This document shows, piece by piece, positions 9,877 to 18,563 of a stretch of DNA of 42,191 nt. The stretch is from Dolichospermum sp. LEGE 00240. Its GTDB lineage: Bacteria > Cyanobacteriota > Cyanobacteriia > Cyanobacteriales > Nostocaceae. Each line of letters opens with the position of its first letter. Positions within the stretch are counted from its first letter, which is position 1. The stretch is from contig NZ_JADEVZ010000043.1 in assembly GCF_015207875.1 (NCBI RefSeq), positions 1 to 42,191 of the forward strand. Direction: 5' to 3'. Position numbers and translations under genes: made by a program. Under the pieces are notes generated by a model, which was given only the letters and a program-made list of their open reading frames with translations, was not told the DNA's origin and ran no database searches.

Positions 9877-11436
9877 TTAGAAATTTAAAATATCTAAAGA
9901 TGCTTCTATTTCTAATTCTATTATTCTCGCTTTTATATCTTGATATTCTGCTAATTTTCCCTCTTGCCAATATAAATCTGCGGCTTTATGAAAATCTGCC
10001 ACTGCTCCTTGCTTGTCGGCAATTTCTAATAGGGCATTTCCTCTGTTATAATAAGCATTAATATAGTGAGAATTCATTTTCACTACTTGGGTATAATCAG
10101 TGATTGCTGCTGCATATTTTCCTAAATCAAAATGAGCATTACCCCGACAATAATAAGCATCAATATCATCAGGACTAATTTGAATGGCTTGGGTATAGTC
10201 AGCAATTGCTCCTTCATAATCTCCTAATTCAACCCGATCATGTCCCCGATTTTTGTACCCAATAGCATTATCAAAATCAATATTAATTACTTGCTGCGAT
10301 TTCTGTTGATCATCTAATAGGTAACGAGATATTTGTCTATCTTTTTGTGTAGTCACATAATCAGGATTTAGCTTAATTGCTTGATTATAATCTTCAATTG
10401 CTCCTTGAGGATCACCAATATGAGAGCGAACATCAGCACGATTTTTATAATTAATCGCAATATGGGGATTAATTCTAATTGCTTGGGTATAAGCCTCTAT
10501 AGCTATTTGATAATTCCCTATTTGATAATGTGTCAAACCTATTTGATAATAAGCTTGACCATGATTAATATTAATATTGATTGCCTGACTATAGTTAGTA
10601 ATTGCTGTGTGATACTCACCTAATTGATAATTAACTAAACCTAGTTTATAATAAATATCAGCATCACTATTATTAAATTGTAAGGCTTGATTATAACTAT
10701 TAATTGCTGCTGCATACTCCCCTTTTTGGAAGTATTCATCACCAAGATTTAAATAAAAAATAGTTAAATCCACAGGTGTGGATTGGGGTTTAATTATTTG
10801 ACTTTGAGATAAATTAGATGGATAAGAAGTTGCTGGAATGGGAAATTGTGCTAAATAGGAAAATAAACCACCACCATACAATAATTGATTAATCCCAAAG
10901 GAAATTTTCCCAGTTTTCAATTTAATCATTTGCGTGGGTAGAAATCCAGCTAGAAAAAGATGATATGCAGATTGCGCTTCATTGACTTCTTCTTGAATCA
11001 AAATACAGACAATGACTGCATTTTTTTCCACTTCTTCGGCACTAACTGACCATCTGACTCTATCAATACTACCGTGACGAGATTTGACTTCAACGCCAAT
11101 GGCAGAATTAGCAGTGAGTGTAAAATCACTTTTACCATCACCACCAAAGCGTTTTTCATAATCTACTTCTGTAATAAAATTAGCTAATCTTTCCTTAACA
11201 ACTTCCTCGCCTAATTTACCTTTAAGATTATTAATAAAAACGTCACGGACTGGAGAAGTGCGTTTATATTTTTCCGCCATTAACCAGCAAAATTCCCGTA
11301 ATGCCTTTAATCTCTCACCAGAAATAATAGTTAATTCACTATGTTGACCTTCTATTTGACAATGAAGTAAACAACCAGATGTTAACCTTTTCAGAAAATC
11401 AGATTGTAGCGATCGCAGGAGAGTAATCCAATCCAT
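9877..11436 (-). CDS. PD-(D/E)XK nuclease-like domain fused to TPR array
   Basis: The N-terminal about 200 residues carry a restriction-endonuclease-like pattern: helix KGKLGEEVVKERL (about 74-86), Asp106 in GKSDFTL, and GVEVKSRHG with Glu118 and Lys120, that is D-x11-E-x-K, as in PD-(D/E)XK folds. From about residue 226 to 500 there are roughly seven to eight TPR units with the YYKLG / AINLNP style signature. The longest frame starts with TTG at 11442; the ATG at 11436 is preferred. There is no signal peptide, so it is probably cytoplasmic. I do not recognise a named family for the fusion; enzymatic activity is inferred from motif spacing only. A degenerate repeat region lies just downstream. 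Confidence 0.75.
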   Translation of the reverse strand: MDWITLLRSLQSDFLKRLTSGCLLHCQIEGQHSELTIISGERLKALREFCWLMAEKYKRTSPVRDVFINNLKGKLGEEVVKERLANFITEVDYEKRFGGDGKSDFTLTANSAIGVEVKSRHGSIDRVRWSVSAEEVEKNAVIVCILIQEEVNEAQSAYHLFLAGFLPTQMIKLKTGKISFGINQLLYGGGLFSYLAQFPIPATSYPSNLSQSQIIKPQSTPVDLTIFYLNLGDEYFQKGEYAAAINSYNQALQFNNSDADIYYKLGLVNYQLGEYHTAITNYSQAINININHGQAYYQIGLTHYQIGNYQIAIEAYTQAIRINPHIAINYKNRADVRSHIGDPQGAIEDYNQAIKLNPDYVTTQKDRQISRYLLDDQQKSQQVINIDFDNAIGYKNRGHDRVELGDYEGAIADYTQAIQISPDDIDAYYCRGNAHFDLGKYAAAITDYTQVVKMNSHYINAYYNRGNALLEIADKQGAVADFHKAADLYWQEGKLAEYQDIKARIIELEIEASLDILNF

Positions 11437-11580
11437 GTACAATATTTCTGTGATCTTTTTATATAAGGATTTAACACTGCCAAACCCTTATAAATCTATA
11501 GAAATCCAGTTCAAAAAAAGCACAGAGGGTGTGTAAAGCTGAGAACGACAGCGTCACGCACCACATCTTTGATCATGGTG

Positions 11581-12963
11581 CTAAGGATTTTTTCTTTCTT
11601 CCTTGATTTGGCGTAAGGTTTGGATCAGTTTTTTACTAGATTCAGTAGATACAGCTGCAGCATCACTACTGGGTGTTGCTGAAGTGATAGGACTAAGAGT
11701 ATTTACTGATGGAGTCTCAGGACGACTTTGAGTATTTTCAGTTTCCGGTGATTTTTGAGAGTTGGGAGTTCCTGAAGGTTTTATTTGAGGTTCAAATACC
11801 TTTTCAGTATTTGAAGTAGCGGAAGGTTGAATCTTAGAGCTTATGCCTGTAGCATTGGGATTATTTTGGAACTTCAGTTGGAAAGGATAAGAGCTAATTA
11901 ACTGCTTATCAGCTTGAGGTGGATTGGCACTGAAAAATTCTCTAACCTTAGATTGTAGCTGCGGCGATTCTGCTCCTGCTTGGAACTTAATATCCAAGAC
12001 CTTACCATCTGAATCTACAACTAATCTACCCACAACTGTTCCTTCCATTTCAGGTGTATCTGTAGAGATGGTTTCCCGAATTACCCCTTTCTCTTTTATA
12101 TTGGGGTATTCTTGGCGAACATTTTGTCTAAGAGTATTGTAAGAATTCAGTTTAGCCAGTAATTGCTCCGTTCTTTTACCTTTTGATTCAGACTCATTGG
12201 TGATGATTGCTGGTGATTTTCCCTGATAATTATCTGTTAAAGCCAATTTCTCCCCATCTTGAGGCAGTTTAGTGGCATTATTTCCTGATTCCACTGTTTG
12301 TGGTGCTGAAATACCCGCTGTTGTTGTACTGCCAATATCAATAGCTTCAGCAGATGGATTATTTAGTGGTTCTCCAGGTATTTCATTGCTTTGTCGCAGT
12401 TCTGGCAACTTATTAATACCTAGAGGTGCAGTTTCTCGTATTTGCTGATCTAAATTATTGACAAGAGGAGAGGTCGAATAAGTTGGGGGAGTATATGTAC
12501 TCCTGGCTGGCAATCTAGACATTGCCATTTGTAAATCATTGCGAGTCAATCTTTCAATAGATTGCTTACTGGGTAGATAAGAAAGGTTCAAGTTGGTTGG
12601 CGAACTCGGAATAGGTGGTAATACCGACTGACTAGATAATTCCGGTTGTAAAGCGGGATAGCTAGTTAATGGACTACTCAAATTAATACCTGGTAGTTGT
12701 TGCTGTAGAGGTAATGGGGGTTGCTGTAAAGCTACCTGGGATCTACTAAGGGGTTGTGGTAATCGGCTTTGATCAGCCGCGCTCAATTCCATTAATCCGA
12801 CTGCTTTGGGTGAGTCAGTTTTTGAAGATTGATTAGAGTTAACTGGCATTAATGGAACAATCAAGGCAATAGCACCATGAATACCAAGGGAGGCTATGGC
12901 GGCTATTCCCGTTGGCTGGCTGAATATTTCTGGTATGTTTTTTAGGAGAGATACGTAAGACAT
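11581..12963 (-). CDS. TonB-like energy-transducer family protein
   Basis: One N-terminal transmembrane helix (ASLGIHGAIALIVPLMP, about residues 22-40 from the chosen start) is followed by a long Pro/Ser/Thr/Gln-rich, presumably periplasm-spanning linker. Near the end a TonB-C-like segment (GTVVGRLVVDSDGKVLDIKF, about 310-375) is followed by a further disordered tail. Cyanobacteria use such proteins to couple inner-membrane energy to outer-membrane receptors, but no ExbB/ExbD or TonB-dependent receptor is in the window. The longest frame starts at 13065; the ATG at 12963 (MSYVSLLKN) is preferred because the helix then sits at the usual distance from the N-terminus. No strong ribosome-binding site decides between them. 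Confidence 0.68.
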   Translation of the reverse strand: MSYVSLLKNIPEIFSQPTGIAAIASLGIHGAIALIVPLMPVNSNQSSKTDSPKAVGLMELSAADQSRLPQPLSRSQVALQQPPLPLQQQLPGINLSSPLTSYPALQPELSSQSVLPPIPSSPTNLNLSYLPSKQSIERLTRNDLQMAMSRLPARSTYTPPTYSTSPLVNNLDQQIRETAPLGINKLPELRQSNEIPGEPLNNPSAEAIDIGSTTTAGISAPQTVESGNNATKLPQDGEKLALTDNYQGKSPAIITNESESKGKRTEQLLAKLNSYNTLRQNVRQEYPNIKEKGVIRETISTDTPEMEGTVVGRLVVDSDGKVLDIKFQAGAESPQLQSKVREFFSANPPQADKQLISSYPFQLKFQNNPNATGISSKIQPSATSNTEKVFEPQIKPSGTPNSQKSPETENTQSRPETPSVNTLSPITSATPSSDAAAVSTESSKKLIQTLRQIKEERKNP

Positions 12964-13065
12964 ACTGTTATGGTTGATTCTGATCGGTGAAAGCTGAATA
13001 GAAATTTTATCAACAAAGAATTCAGGGGTTATCCCAATCGTGAAGTTAATATCCCACAGTATCAT

Positions 13066-13511
13066 CTACTGAGGGACGGGGGGAATAATGATACTCAAGG
13101 TAGAATTGATTAACTCCTGAAATTTGTGTCTTCTGAATTATTTTTTATCTTTTAGACTATTTTGCCATTGCCAAGACGCATCCTATTCCCATACATAATA
13201 ACTTCCCCAGGGGATAAGTTCAACCGGGGAATTAATGATATCTTCAGTTTTTATGTTCGGGAACAGGGAAATCAATTGTGTAATTAATTCTGTCCCATTC
13301 CTTAGAGCGCGTAATTATAGTAACGGATTAAGATTCACCAACATCTATAGCTATCTCCGCTAACCCATCCTGGCGATGATGGAGGACATCGCCATCAAAA
13401 ATCTCCAAATACTATACTCTTCCCTGTTTCTTGACTTTATGAATGAATTTAATTTTATCCAACTACTTATAGAATAATAAATCAAGCAACTTGATACGTA
13501 GGAGTATGAAA
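13066..13511. other. Intergenic region with hairpin and possible promoter
   Basis: No gene is seen. A perfect 8-bp inverted repeat TGGCGATG / CATCGCCA with an 8-nt loop sits at 13371-13394; no T-run follows it. A TTGACT at 13431-13436 with TTTTAT at 13453-13458 (16-nt spacing) is a weak candidate promoter for the downstream gene. The ribosome-binding site is GTAGGAG ending at 13503. A 20-bp word at 13275-13294 is repeated exactly at 31380-31399. Confidence 0.45.
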
Positions 13512-13949
13512 ATGGGACTGAGTGAAGAAATCATGAATTCTAGTCATAAGGACTTAATTGTCCAAGACTGCTGTACTATGATAGACGCGCAACTAGCTTC
13601 TAAGTCAGGACTAAGTGGCGTAGCCCTAAAAACCGCCTTTGCCGCACTGAAGGGAATCCAACCGGGTTATATCCCTAATGTCATTGAATCCCTCCTACCA
13701 GTTTGCTTAACAGCAATTGATCCTATCTGGAGTGAAGGAGTGCAACAGGGTGAACCAGTCAAATACCTTGCAGCCAATAGCGATAAAACCGCGGACGCGC
13801 TGTTAGGTGTAACTGATGCCAGGGTTAAACATACGAAACGCCAAATTGTGCGCGGGACTTACGACAAATTACGTAGTTCCGCCAAAAAACATGTAGAGGA
13901 TGCAGTTCCAGATTTAGCTCAAGTGATTGGCAAGTATGCTAATAACTAG
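13512..13949 (+). CDS. Conserved hypothetical protein, DUF6918-like
   Basis: A soluble, mostly helical protein of 145 residues with no signal peptide. The segments VASKSGLSG-like (here LASKSGLSGVALKTAF), ALLGVTDARV and YDKLRSSAKKHVEDAVPDL match my memory of the DUF6918 family; its function is unknown. The longest frame begins with TTG at 13491 and includes ATG codons at 13506 and 13512; the 13512 start is chosen because AGGAG (13499-13503) lies 8 nt upstream, whereas it is only 2 nt from 13506. The next gene, a peroxiredoxin, has its own promoter, so co-transcription is not required. Confidence 0.75.
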   Translation: MGLSEEIMNSSHKDLIVQDCCTMIDAQLASKSGLSGVALKTAFAALKGIQPGYIPNVIESLLPVCLTAIDPIWSEGVQQGEPVKYLAANSDKTADALLGVTDARVKHTKRQIVRGTYDKLRSSAKKHVEDAVPDLAQVIGKYANN

Positions 13950-14027
13950 CTAAAAATAGAATTTAGTCTTTAGGCTTTGGGATGCGCTTCCACGTAGCCA
14001 TAGGAGCGCATATCACTAAAAGCCGAC

Positions 14028-14055
14028 TTGCAGATATCCTGCGGCATGATATAAT
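14028..14055 (+). promoter_or_regulatory. Sigma-70-type promoter for the 2-Cys peroxiredoxin gene
   Basis: TTGCAG at 14028-14033 and TATAAT at 14050-14055 are separated by 16 nt, about 50 bp before the peroxiredoxin ATG. The perfect -10 box makes this the best-supported promoter in the window. No known operator is visible around it. Confidence 0.6.
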
Positions 14056-14103
14056 TTGTTGTTGATGATATTGAGTTAAAAAGTCCCTAATTAAGCCGAA
14101 AAT

Positions 14104-14715
14104 ATGACACTTACCTATGGAACAGAGGGATGTCTCCGTATTGGCCAACAAGCTCCCGATTTTACAGCAACAAGCGTAGTAGATCAGGAGTTTAAGTCAA
14201 TTAAATTGTCTGATTATCGTGGTAGATATGTTGTTCTGTTGTTCTATCCCTTAGATTTTACCTTTGTTTGTCCAACTGAAGTGACAGCATATAGCGATCG
14301 CCACCCAGAATTTAGCCAACTAAATACAGAAATCTTGGGTATTTCCGTTGATAGTGAATTTTCCCACCTCGCTTGGATTCAAACAGATCGTAAATCTGGT
14401 GGAGTCGGTGATATAAATTATCCCCTAGTTTCCGACATCAAAAAAGAAATTAGTGCCGCTTATAACGTTCTTGATCCAGCCGCTGGTATTGCTTTGCGAG
14501 GTTTATTTATCGTAGATAAAGATGGCATCCTGCAACACTCCACTATTAATAACTTAGCCTTTGGTCGCAATGTGGATGAAACCCTGCGAACACTACAAGC
14601 AATTCAGCACGTTCAGACCCATATTGATGAAGTTTGTCCTGTTAATTGGCAACCTGGAGACAAAACCATGAATCCTGATCCCATCAAGTCTAAAATTTAC
14701 TTTGCTGATATTTAG
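14104..14715 (+). CDS. Typical 2-Cys peroxiredoxin (AhpC/Prx1)
   Basis: Cytosolic thiol peroxidase reducing hydrogen peroxide and alkyl hydroperoxides with electrons from thioredoxin or NTRC. The peroxidatic motif [14 protein letters not shown] places Cys56 in the expected position, and the resolving Cys178 sits in [10 protein letters not shown]. The 203-residue length and C-terminal tail fit the typical 2-Cys class. A GG-x-G insert resembling the sensitivity GGLG motif is present ([11 protein letters not shown]), and the C-terminal YF pair (KIYFADI) is present too, so it may be hyperoxidation-sensitive; that is inference. A second peroxiredoxin-like gene follows 44 bp downstream on the same strand. 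Confidence 0.95.
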   Translation: MTLTYGTEGCLRIGQQAPDFTATSVVDQEFKSIKLSDYRGRYVVLLFYPLDFTFVCPTEVTAYSDRHPEFSQLNTEILGISVDSEFSHLAWIQTDRKSGGVGDINYPLVSDIKKEISAAYNVLDPAAGIALRGLFIVDKDGILQHSTINNLAFGRNVDETLRTLQAIQHVQTHIDEVCPVNWQPGDKTMNPDPIKSKIYFADI

Positions 14716-14759
14716 AGAATGGGAAATTTGGTAATTAAACTTTTAATTTTGAATTTTTT

Positions 14760-15296
14760 ATGCTGACTTCAACTGATTTTACTGGCTTATTTAATGAGCG
14801 ATTTTTCCATAATTTTCTACCCATACCGGCGTTAGATAATTTTAGATTGGGTGTAGGCACACCAGATTTTAAACTATTAGATATTACTCATAATGCTGTA
14901 GTTAAGCTATCTGATTTTCGCGGTAAACAATCCGTAATAATTGCCTTTACCAGAATATTTACCGAAAAGCAATATTGTCCATTTTGTTATCCCCATATTC
15001 AAGCTTTAAATGACAACTATGAACAGTTTAAAAATCGGGGAATTGAAATTTTATTAATTACCAGCACCGACAAAAAGCAAAGTCAAATAATAGTTCAAGA
15101 CTTGGGCTTAAAAATGCCATTATTAAGTGATTCAAGTTGCCATACATTTCGTATTTATAAAACTGGACAAGCATTGGGAGCGCCTTTACCAGCACAATTT
15201 GTATTAGATAAAGATGGCAAACTGCTCTACAGACATTTATTTTCCTTTTTAGATCATAATGCCAGTATAGGGACACTTCTGGAAAAATATAATTGA
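14760..15296 (+). CDS. Peroxiredoxin-like (AhpC/TSA, redoxin) protein with CPFC motif
   Basis: A thioredoxin-fold protein of 178 residues. The domain begins GVGTPDFKLLDI (about residue 31) with SDFRGKQSVIIAFTR, and the active site region reads KQYCPFCYPHIQAL, a CxxC spacing rather than the TxxC of classic peroxiredoxins. LGAPLPAQFVLDKDGKLLY is the usual C-terminal strand pair. It may act as a thiol-disulfide oxidoreductase or an atypical peroxiredoxin. It follows the 2-Cys peroxiredoxin by 44 bp with no visible terminator, so they probably share a transcript. It converges on the protease gene with only 12 bp between stops. There is no signal peptide. Confidence 0.85.
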   Translation: MLTSTDFTGLFNERFFHNFLPIPALDNFRLGVGTPDFKLLDITHNAVVKLSDFRGKQSVIIAFTRIFTEKQYCPFCYPHIQALNDNYEQFKNRGIEILLITSTDKKQSQIIVQDLGLKMPLLSDSSCHTFRIYKTGQALGAPLPAQFVLDKDGKLLYRHLFSFLDHNASIGTLLEKYN

Positions 15297-15308
15297 AGAG
15301 GATGCAGT

Positions 15309-17264
15309 TTAATTCAAAGCTCCTAACCTACCTGTACCCCGATTGTATTGATAACTTTTCTGAATTAAACTAGGATGAGGACTTACACAATATTGTTTAC
15401 CATCAATCATAATTGTGACTAACTTTTCCCCAGAATCACAGGAAACATTAGTTAATTCCCAACTTTTAATTAACTCTACATTAGCATCAGTGGCAATCTG
15501 GGAAGTTGGTTTTCGATTTTCTTGTAATTTAGTCAAAGATTCTAACCTACCTGTACCCCGATTGTATTGATAACTTTTCTGAATTAAACTAGGATGAGGA
15601 CTTACACAATATTGTTTACCATCAATCATAATTGTGACTAACTTTTCCCCAGAATCACAGGAAACATTAGTTAATTCCCAACTTTTAATTAACTCTACAT
15701 TAGCATCAGTGGAAGAGTTAGAAGTTAGTTTTGGCTTTGCTTCTGCTTGAGAATTAGAAGTTGGTTTGGGATTTTCCTCTGCTTCATCTGCAGATTTTTT
15801 AACATAACGCCTATTAAAAATTTCTGCGGATTTTTGATAATCTGCAAGTGCATTTTGATAATTACCAGTTAAAGTGTAGGCTATGGCGCGGTTAATGTAA
15901 GCATTAAAATCATCAGGATCAATAATAATAGCTAGAGTTGACACTTTTATGGCTGCTGGATAGTCTTTTAAGTTGTTAAACACATCTGCCTGAATTGTGT
16001 AGCCATAACTATTATGAGGATCAAGACGAATAGCTTGCTTGGAAGATTCCAACGCCGCTTGATACTTTCCTAATTTAATATAAGCCATAGCCTGATGGGC
16101 ATAGGCGGCAGCATAGTTAGGGTTGAGACGAATTGCCCGGTTAAAATCCTCAAGGGCTGCTTGATCATTTTGTAAGAATATCTGACTCCAGCCCCGGTTG
16201 AGGTAGCCATCTAAGTAGTTAGGATCAAGAACAACAACTTGGTTAAAATCTGTAAGAGCTTCTTGATGTTTGCTGACCCATGTGTATGAATATCCCCTTT
16301 TAAAGTGTGCTTCTATATACTTAGGGTTAAGCTTAATTGCTTGAGTAAAATCTGCCGCTGCGTCCCGATAATTATATTGATCTAGTTTAGTAATACCCCT
16401 GGCATAAAAGTCTCTTGCTGACTGAGGATTGTTTAAACGGGTAGCAGGACTTTCCCTAGTAGAACTATTATCCTTTTTGATGGGGGTGTTTTTAATAATT
16501 GGCTCACTTGCAGCTAAAAAAGTGTTAATAGGAATCCCCGCATTAAATCCTGTTTTCTGTGTTACCACTGCTCCCGTTTCTGTTTTATTCTTACCTGAAG
16601 TATCAGCTAACCCGTGAATGGCCACAACTCTACCAGCAATATCAAACACAGGACCGCCACTATTACCAGTTATGGTTCTAGCATCGTAAATCAAACCATA
16701 GCCATTAATGGCATTACTGGCACGAGAAACAACTATTCCCGTGGTGAAAGCAAAGTCTCTGGCAGATCCAACTTTACCAAATACGGCTGGAAACCCACCA
16801 ACAAACACATCTGCACCCTCTACCATTTGATCAGAGTTTCCTAAAGTCGCAATAGGATAATCTTCTGTAGCCACAAAAGTAGCTATAGCTAAATCCGCGT
16901 CATTTCTAGTTTGCTGTAATACTTTAATATCTTTGACAGGATAATCCTTACCCGTGTTTGTGCGTATGGAATAAGTAGTATCTGTAGCGCAAGTAATTTT
17001 TCCTGCCCGGCCTAAATCATCACACACCACATGATTAGCTGTGAGTACAGTGTAAGTATTACCTTGTTTAGCAATAATCACTCCTGAACCGCCGGGAGTA
17101 AGATCACCCCCTGCATTAATTTGGACTGAGGTGCTTTTAGCAATTTGAGCAATCTTTTGGGTACTAACAGTATCAGCAGCAGATGTTGGTAGAGAAATTA
17201 CAATAGTTGCGATTACTGTCGTAGTCAAGATGGTATAATTTACCCTGGTAAAATATAAATTCAT
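15309..17264 (-). CDS. Exported trypsin-fold protease with TPRs and duplicated two-Cys domain
   Basis: A signal peptide (about residues 1-30, SLPTSAA end) is followed by an S1/HtrA-like protease domain with His78 (TANHVV), Asp124 (DADLAIATF) and Ser202 (TGNSGGPVF). About six TPR units occupy residues 285-490. The end carries two copies of an about 58-residue domain (about 520-578 and 593-651) with two cysteines 17 residues apart. Inside the gene, 15323-15493 and 15542-15712 are identical 171-bp copies, so the duplication is recent or homogenised. It follows the smaller protease by 29 bp. It likely acts in the periplasm or at the surface. The same C-terminal domain ends the beta-helix protein at 20060-21295. 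Confidence 0.9.
   Translation of the reverse strand: MNLYFTRVNYTILTTTVIATIVISLPTSAADTVSTQKIAQIAKSTSVQINAGGDLTPGGSGVIIAKQGNTYTVLTANHVVCDDLGRAGKITCATDTTYSIRTNTGKDYPVKDIKVLQQTRNDADLAIATFVATEDYPIATLGNSDQMVEGADVFVGGFPAVFGKVGSARDFAFTTGIVVSRASNAINGYGLIYDARTITGNSGGPVFDIAGRVVAIHGLADTSGKNKTETGAVVTQKTGFNAGIPINTFLAASEPIIKNTPIKKDNSSTRESPATRLNNPQSARDFYARGITKLDQYNYRDAAADFTQAIKLNPKYIEAHFKRGYSYTWVSKHQEALTDFNQVVVLDPNYLDGYLNRGWSQIFLQNDQAALEDFNRAIRLNPNYAAAYAHQAMAYIKLGKYQAALESSKQAIRLDPHNSYGYTIQADVFNNLKDYPAAIKVSTLAIIIDPDDFNAYINRAIAYTLTGNYQNALADYQKSAEIFNRRYVKKSADEAEENPKPTSNSQAEAKPKLTSNSSTDANVELIKSWELTNVSCDSGEKLVTIMIDGKQYCVSPHPSLIQKSYQYNRGTGRLESLTKLQENRKPTSQIATDANVELIKSWELTNVSCDSGEKLVTIMIDGKQYCVSPHPSLIQKSYQYNRGTGRLGALN
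15323..15712. repeat. 171-bp perfect tandem duplication (219-bp period)
   Basis: Positions 15323-15493 and 15542-15712 read identically. The 48-bp spacer between them encodes a variable Pro/Ser/Thr/Lys linker. The repeat encodes the two-cysteine domain at the end of the TPR-protease. Confidence 0.9.
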
Positions 17265-17293
17265 ATTCTGAGTATTCTTGTAAATTCTAGTAA

Positions 17294-18136
17294 CTATGTT
17301 TTATCTTCCTTGACAACTTCTTGTTCTTGGAGAAAAGCAAGAACATTATCAATAGGAATAGCCCAACTGAGAGATTCCATTTGCAAATAATCTTCTTCTT
17401 TTGGTATAGTACCATCGGTAAAAGTAAAAGCCTCAATACCTTGAAAAGGATACTTTAACAGCCCATTAATACCAATTAGTTCACCTTGCTGATTTAAGGC
17501 AGGTCCCCCACTCATCCCTTGAAAGATATCATTAGTGTTGCCTAATTGATAACCTCCAGGGAGAGTTTTAGTAATCTGCATTTTAATAGTTCCGGGCTTG
17601 ACTTGAAAGGCTTTAACTCCCCAATTTCGGGTTTCTTCCATTTTAGTGATTTTCTTGCCTTTGAAGACAAAATGCCAAGCCGGAAAACCAGAGGCGTATA
17701 CTGTTTCTCCCTCAGAAATAGCTTTTGACTTTGGCAATTTTACTACTTGATAATCCTGTGGACTAGTAAATTTTACCAAGGCTAAGTCCAATTTCTTCGT
17801 ATTAACACCATTTACTTGTTGTCCCTGGTAAATCTTATCATCAGCAGTCAAAATGCCATAACCATCTTCAGGACTATCAGCAACTACATGATTATTTGTT
17901 AATACTGTATAAGTTTGCCCTTCACGTTTAATGACCACCCCTGAGCCAGAACCAGATTGAGTTAAAATCCTGACAGTTACCTGATTGGCAATTTTAGCCG
18001 CGGTAACATCAACATCAGGATCGGATGTAGCACCTAAAACTGCTGGGCTGGAATGGGCATACAACTGAATCACACAAAACGTCGTAATAAATATTAAAAA
18101 CAACCTACGAGCTATGGGAGAAAACATGATTAACAT
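17294..18136 (-). CDS. Exported trypsin-fold serine protease
   Basis: An N-terminal hydrophobic signal segment (about residues 8-35) precedes a single S1/HtrA-like domain with the triad visible as His83 (TNNHVV), Asp118 (LDLALVKF) and Ser209 (QGMSGGPAL). It has no PDZ domain and no TPRs, giving 280 residues. The domain is clearly related to that of the downstream TPR-protease (same SGSGVVI-x-TYTVLT-NHVV architecture), so the pair probably arose by duplication. It is likely co-transcribed with that gene (29 bp apart). An ATG three codons inside (18127) is an alternative start. Substrate unknown; probably periplasmic. Confidence 0.9.
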   Translation of the reverse strand: MLIMFSPIARRLFLIFITTFCVIQLYAHSSPAVLGATSDPDVDVTAAKIANQVTVRILTQSGSGSGVVIKREGQTYTVLTNNHVVADSPEDGYGILTADDKIYQGQQVNGVNTKKLDLALVKFTSPQDYQVVKLPKSKAISEGETVYASGFPAWHFVFKGKKITKMEETRNWGVKAFQVKPGTIKMQITKTLPGGYQLGNTNDIFQGMSGGPALNQQGELIGINGLLKYPFQGIEAFTFTDGTIPKEEDYLQMESLSWAIPIDNVLAFLQEQEVVKEDKT

Positions 18137-18220
18137 TCAAATAATGTGGATTAAATCATGCCTACCAATTGTATATTAGTAATTAGGGAAAAGATCAGAA
18201 TTTCATCTCTTCTCTAATTA

Positions 18221-18470
18221 GGGCTTGCCGAAAAAACGTAAACCGTAAATGAATCAAAGGTTTGAGGTTGATAAAAAGGAAAATAGATAGGTGCAAGGTT
18301 TTTGAGGGGGATAGTACCAAAACGGAGCATTTTACCCCTAATAAACTCAAAAGTTTGGGGATGACAGATAGCTGAAACTATCACCTGTCCCCGTGGCGTA
18401 GCACCTGTCACCTCCCTTCACTAGAAGACTTATTCAGCAACCGCTTAATTAGGGGGTTGCTGAATAAGTT
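18221..18470. repeat. MITE-like repeat, copy A, with terminal hairpin
   Basis: The element starts GGGCTTGCCGAA, contains GTGCAAGGTTTTT (18292-18304) and ATAGCTGAAACT, and ends with TTATTCAGCAACC. Its right end forms a perfect 15-bp inverted repeat (18428-18442 with 18455-18469, 12-nt loop). The same words in the opposite orientation make up 21333-21493. It fills most of the gap between the small protease and the COP23 pair; no other feature is seen there. Confidence 0.65.
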
Positions 18471-18563
18471 ATCTGTGAGGACTAGAAGTTCAGGAATTCA
18501 GGATCAATTACCCATAATCTTTTTCCCGCGTTAATTCAGATAACTAGCAACTTGAGTTAATAA

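Noticed and set aside
13371-13394. Rho-independent terminator
   Set aside because: The 8-bp inverted repeat has no T-run on either side and lies upstream of both flanking genes; it is kept only as an unexplained hairpin.
13963-14151. Minus-strand 62-residue open frame
   Set aside because: It overlaps the promoter and start of the peroxiredoxin gene on the other strand and has no independent support.
18214-18411. Minus-strand 65-residue open frame
   Set aside because: It lies wholly within the MITE-like element copy A and has no family resemblance.
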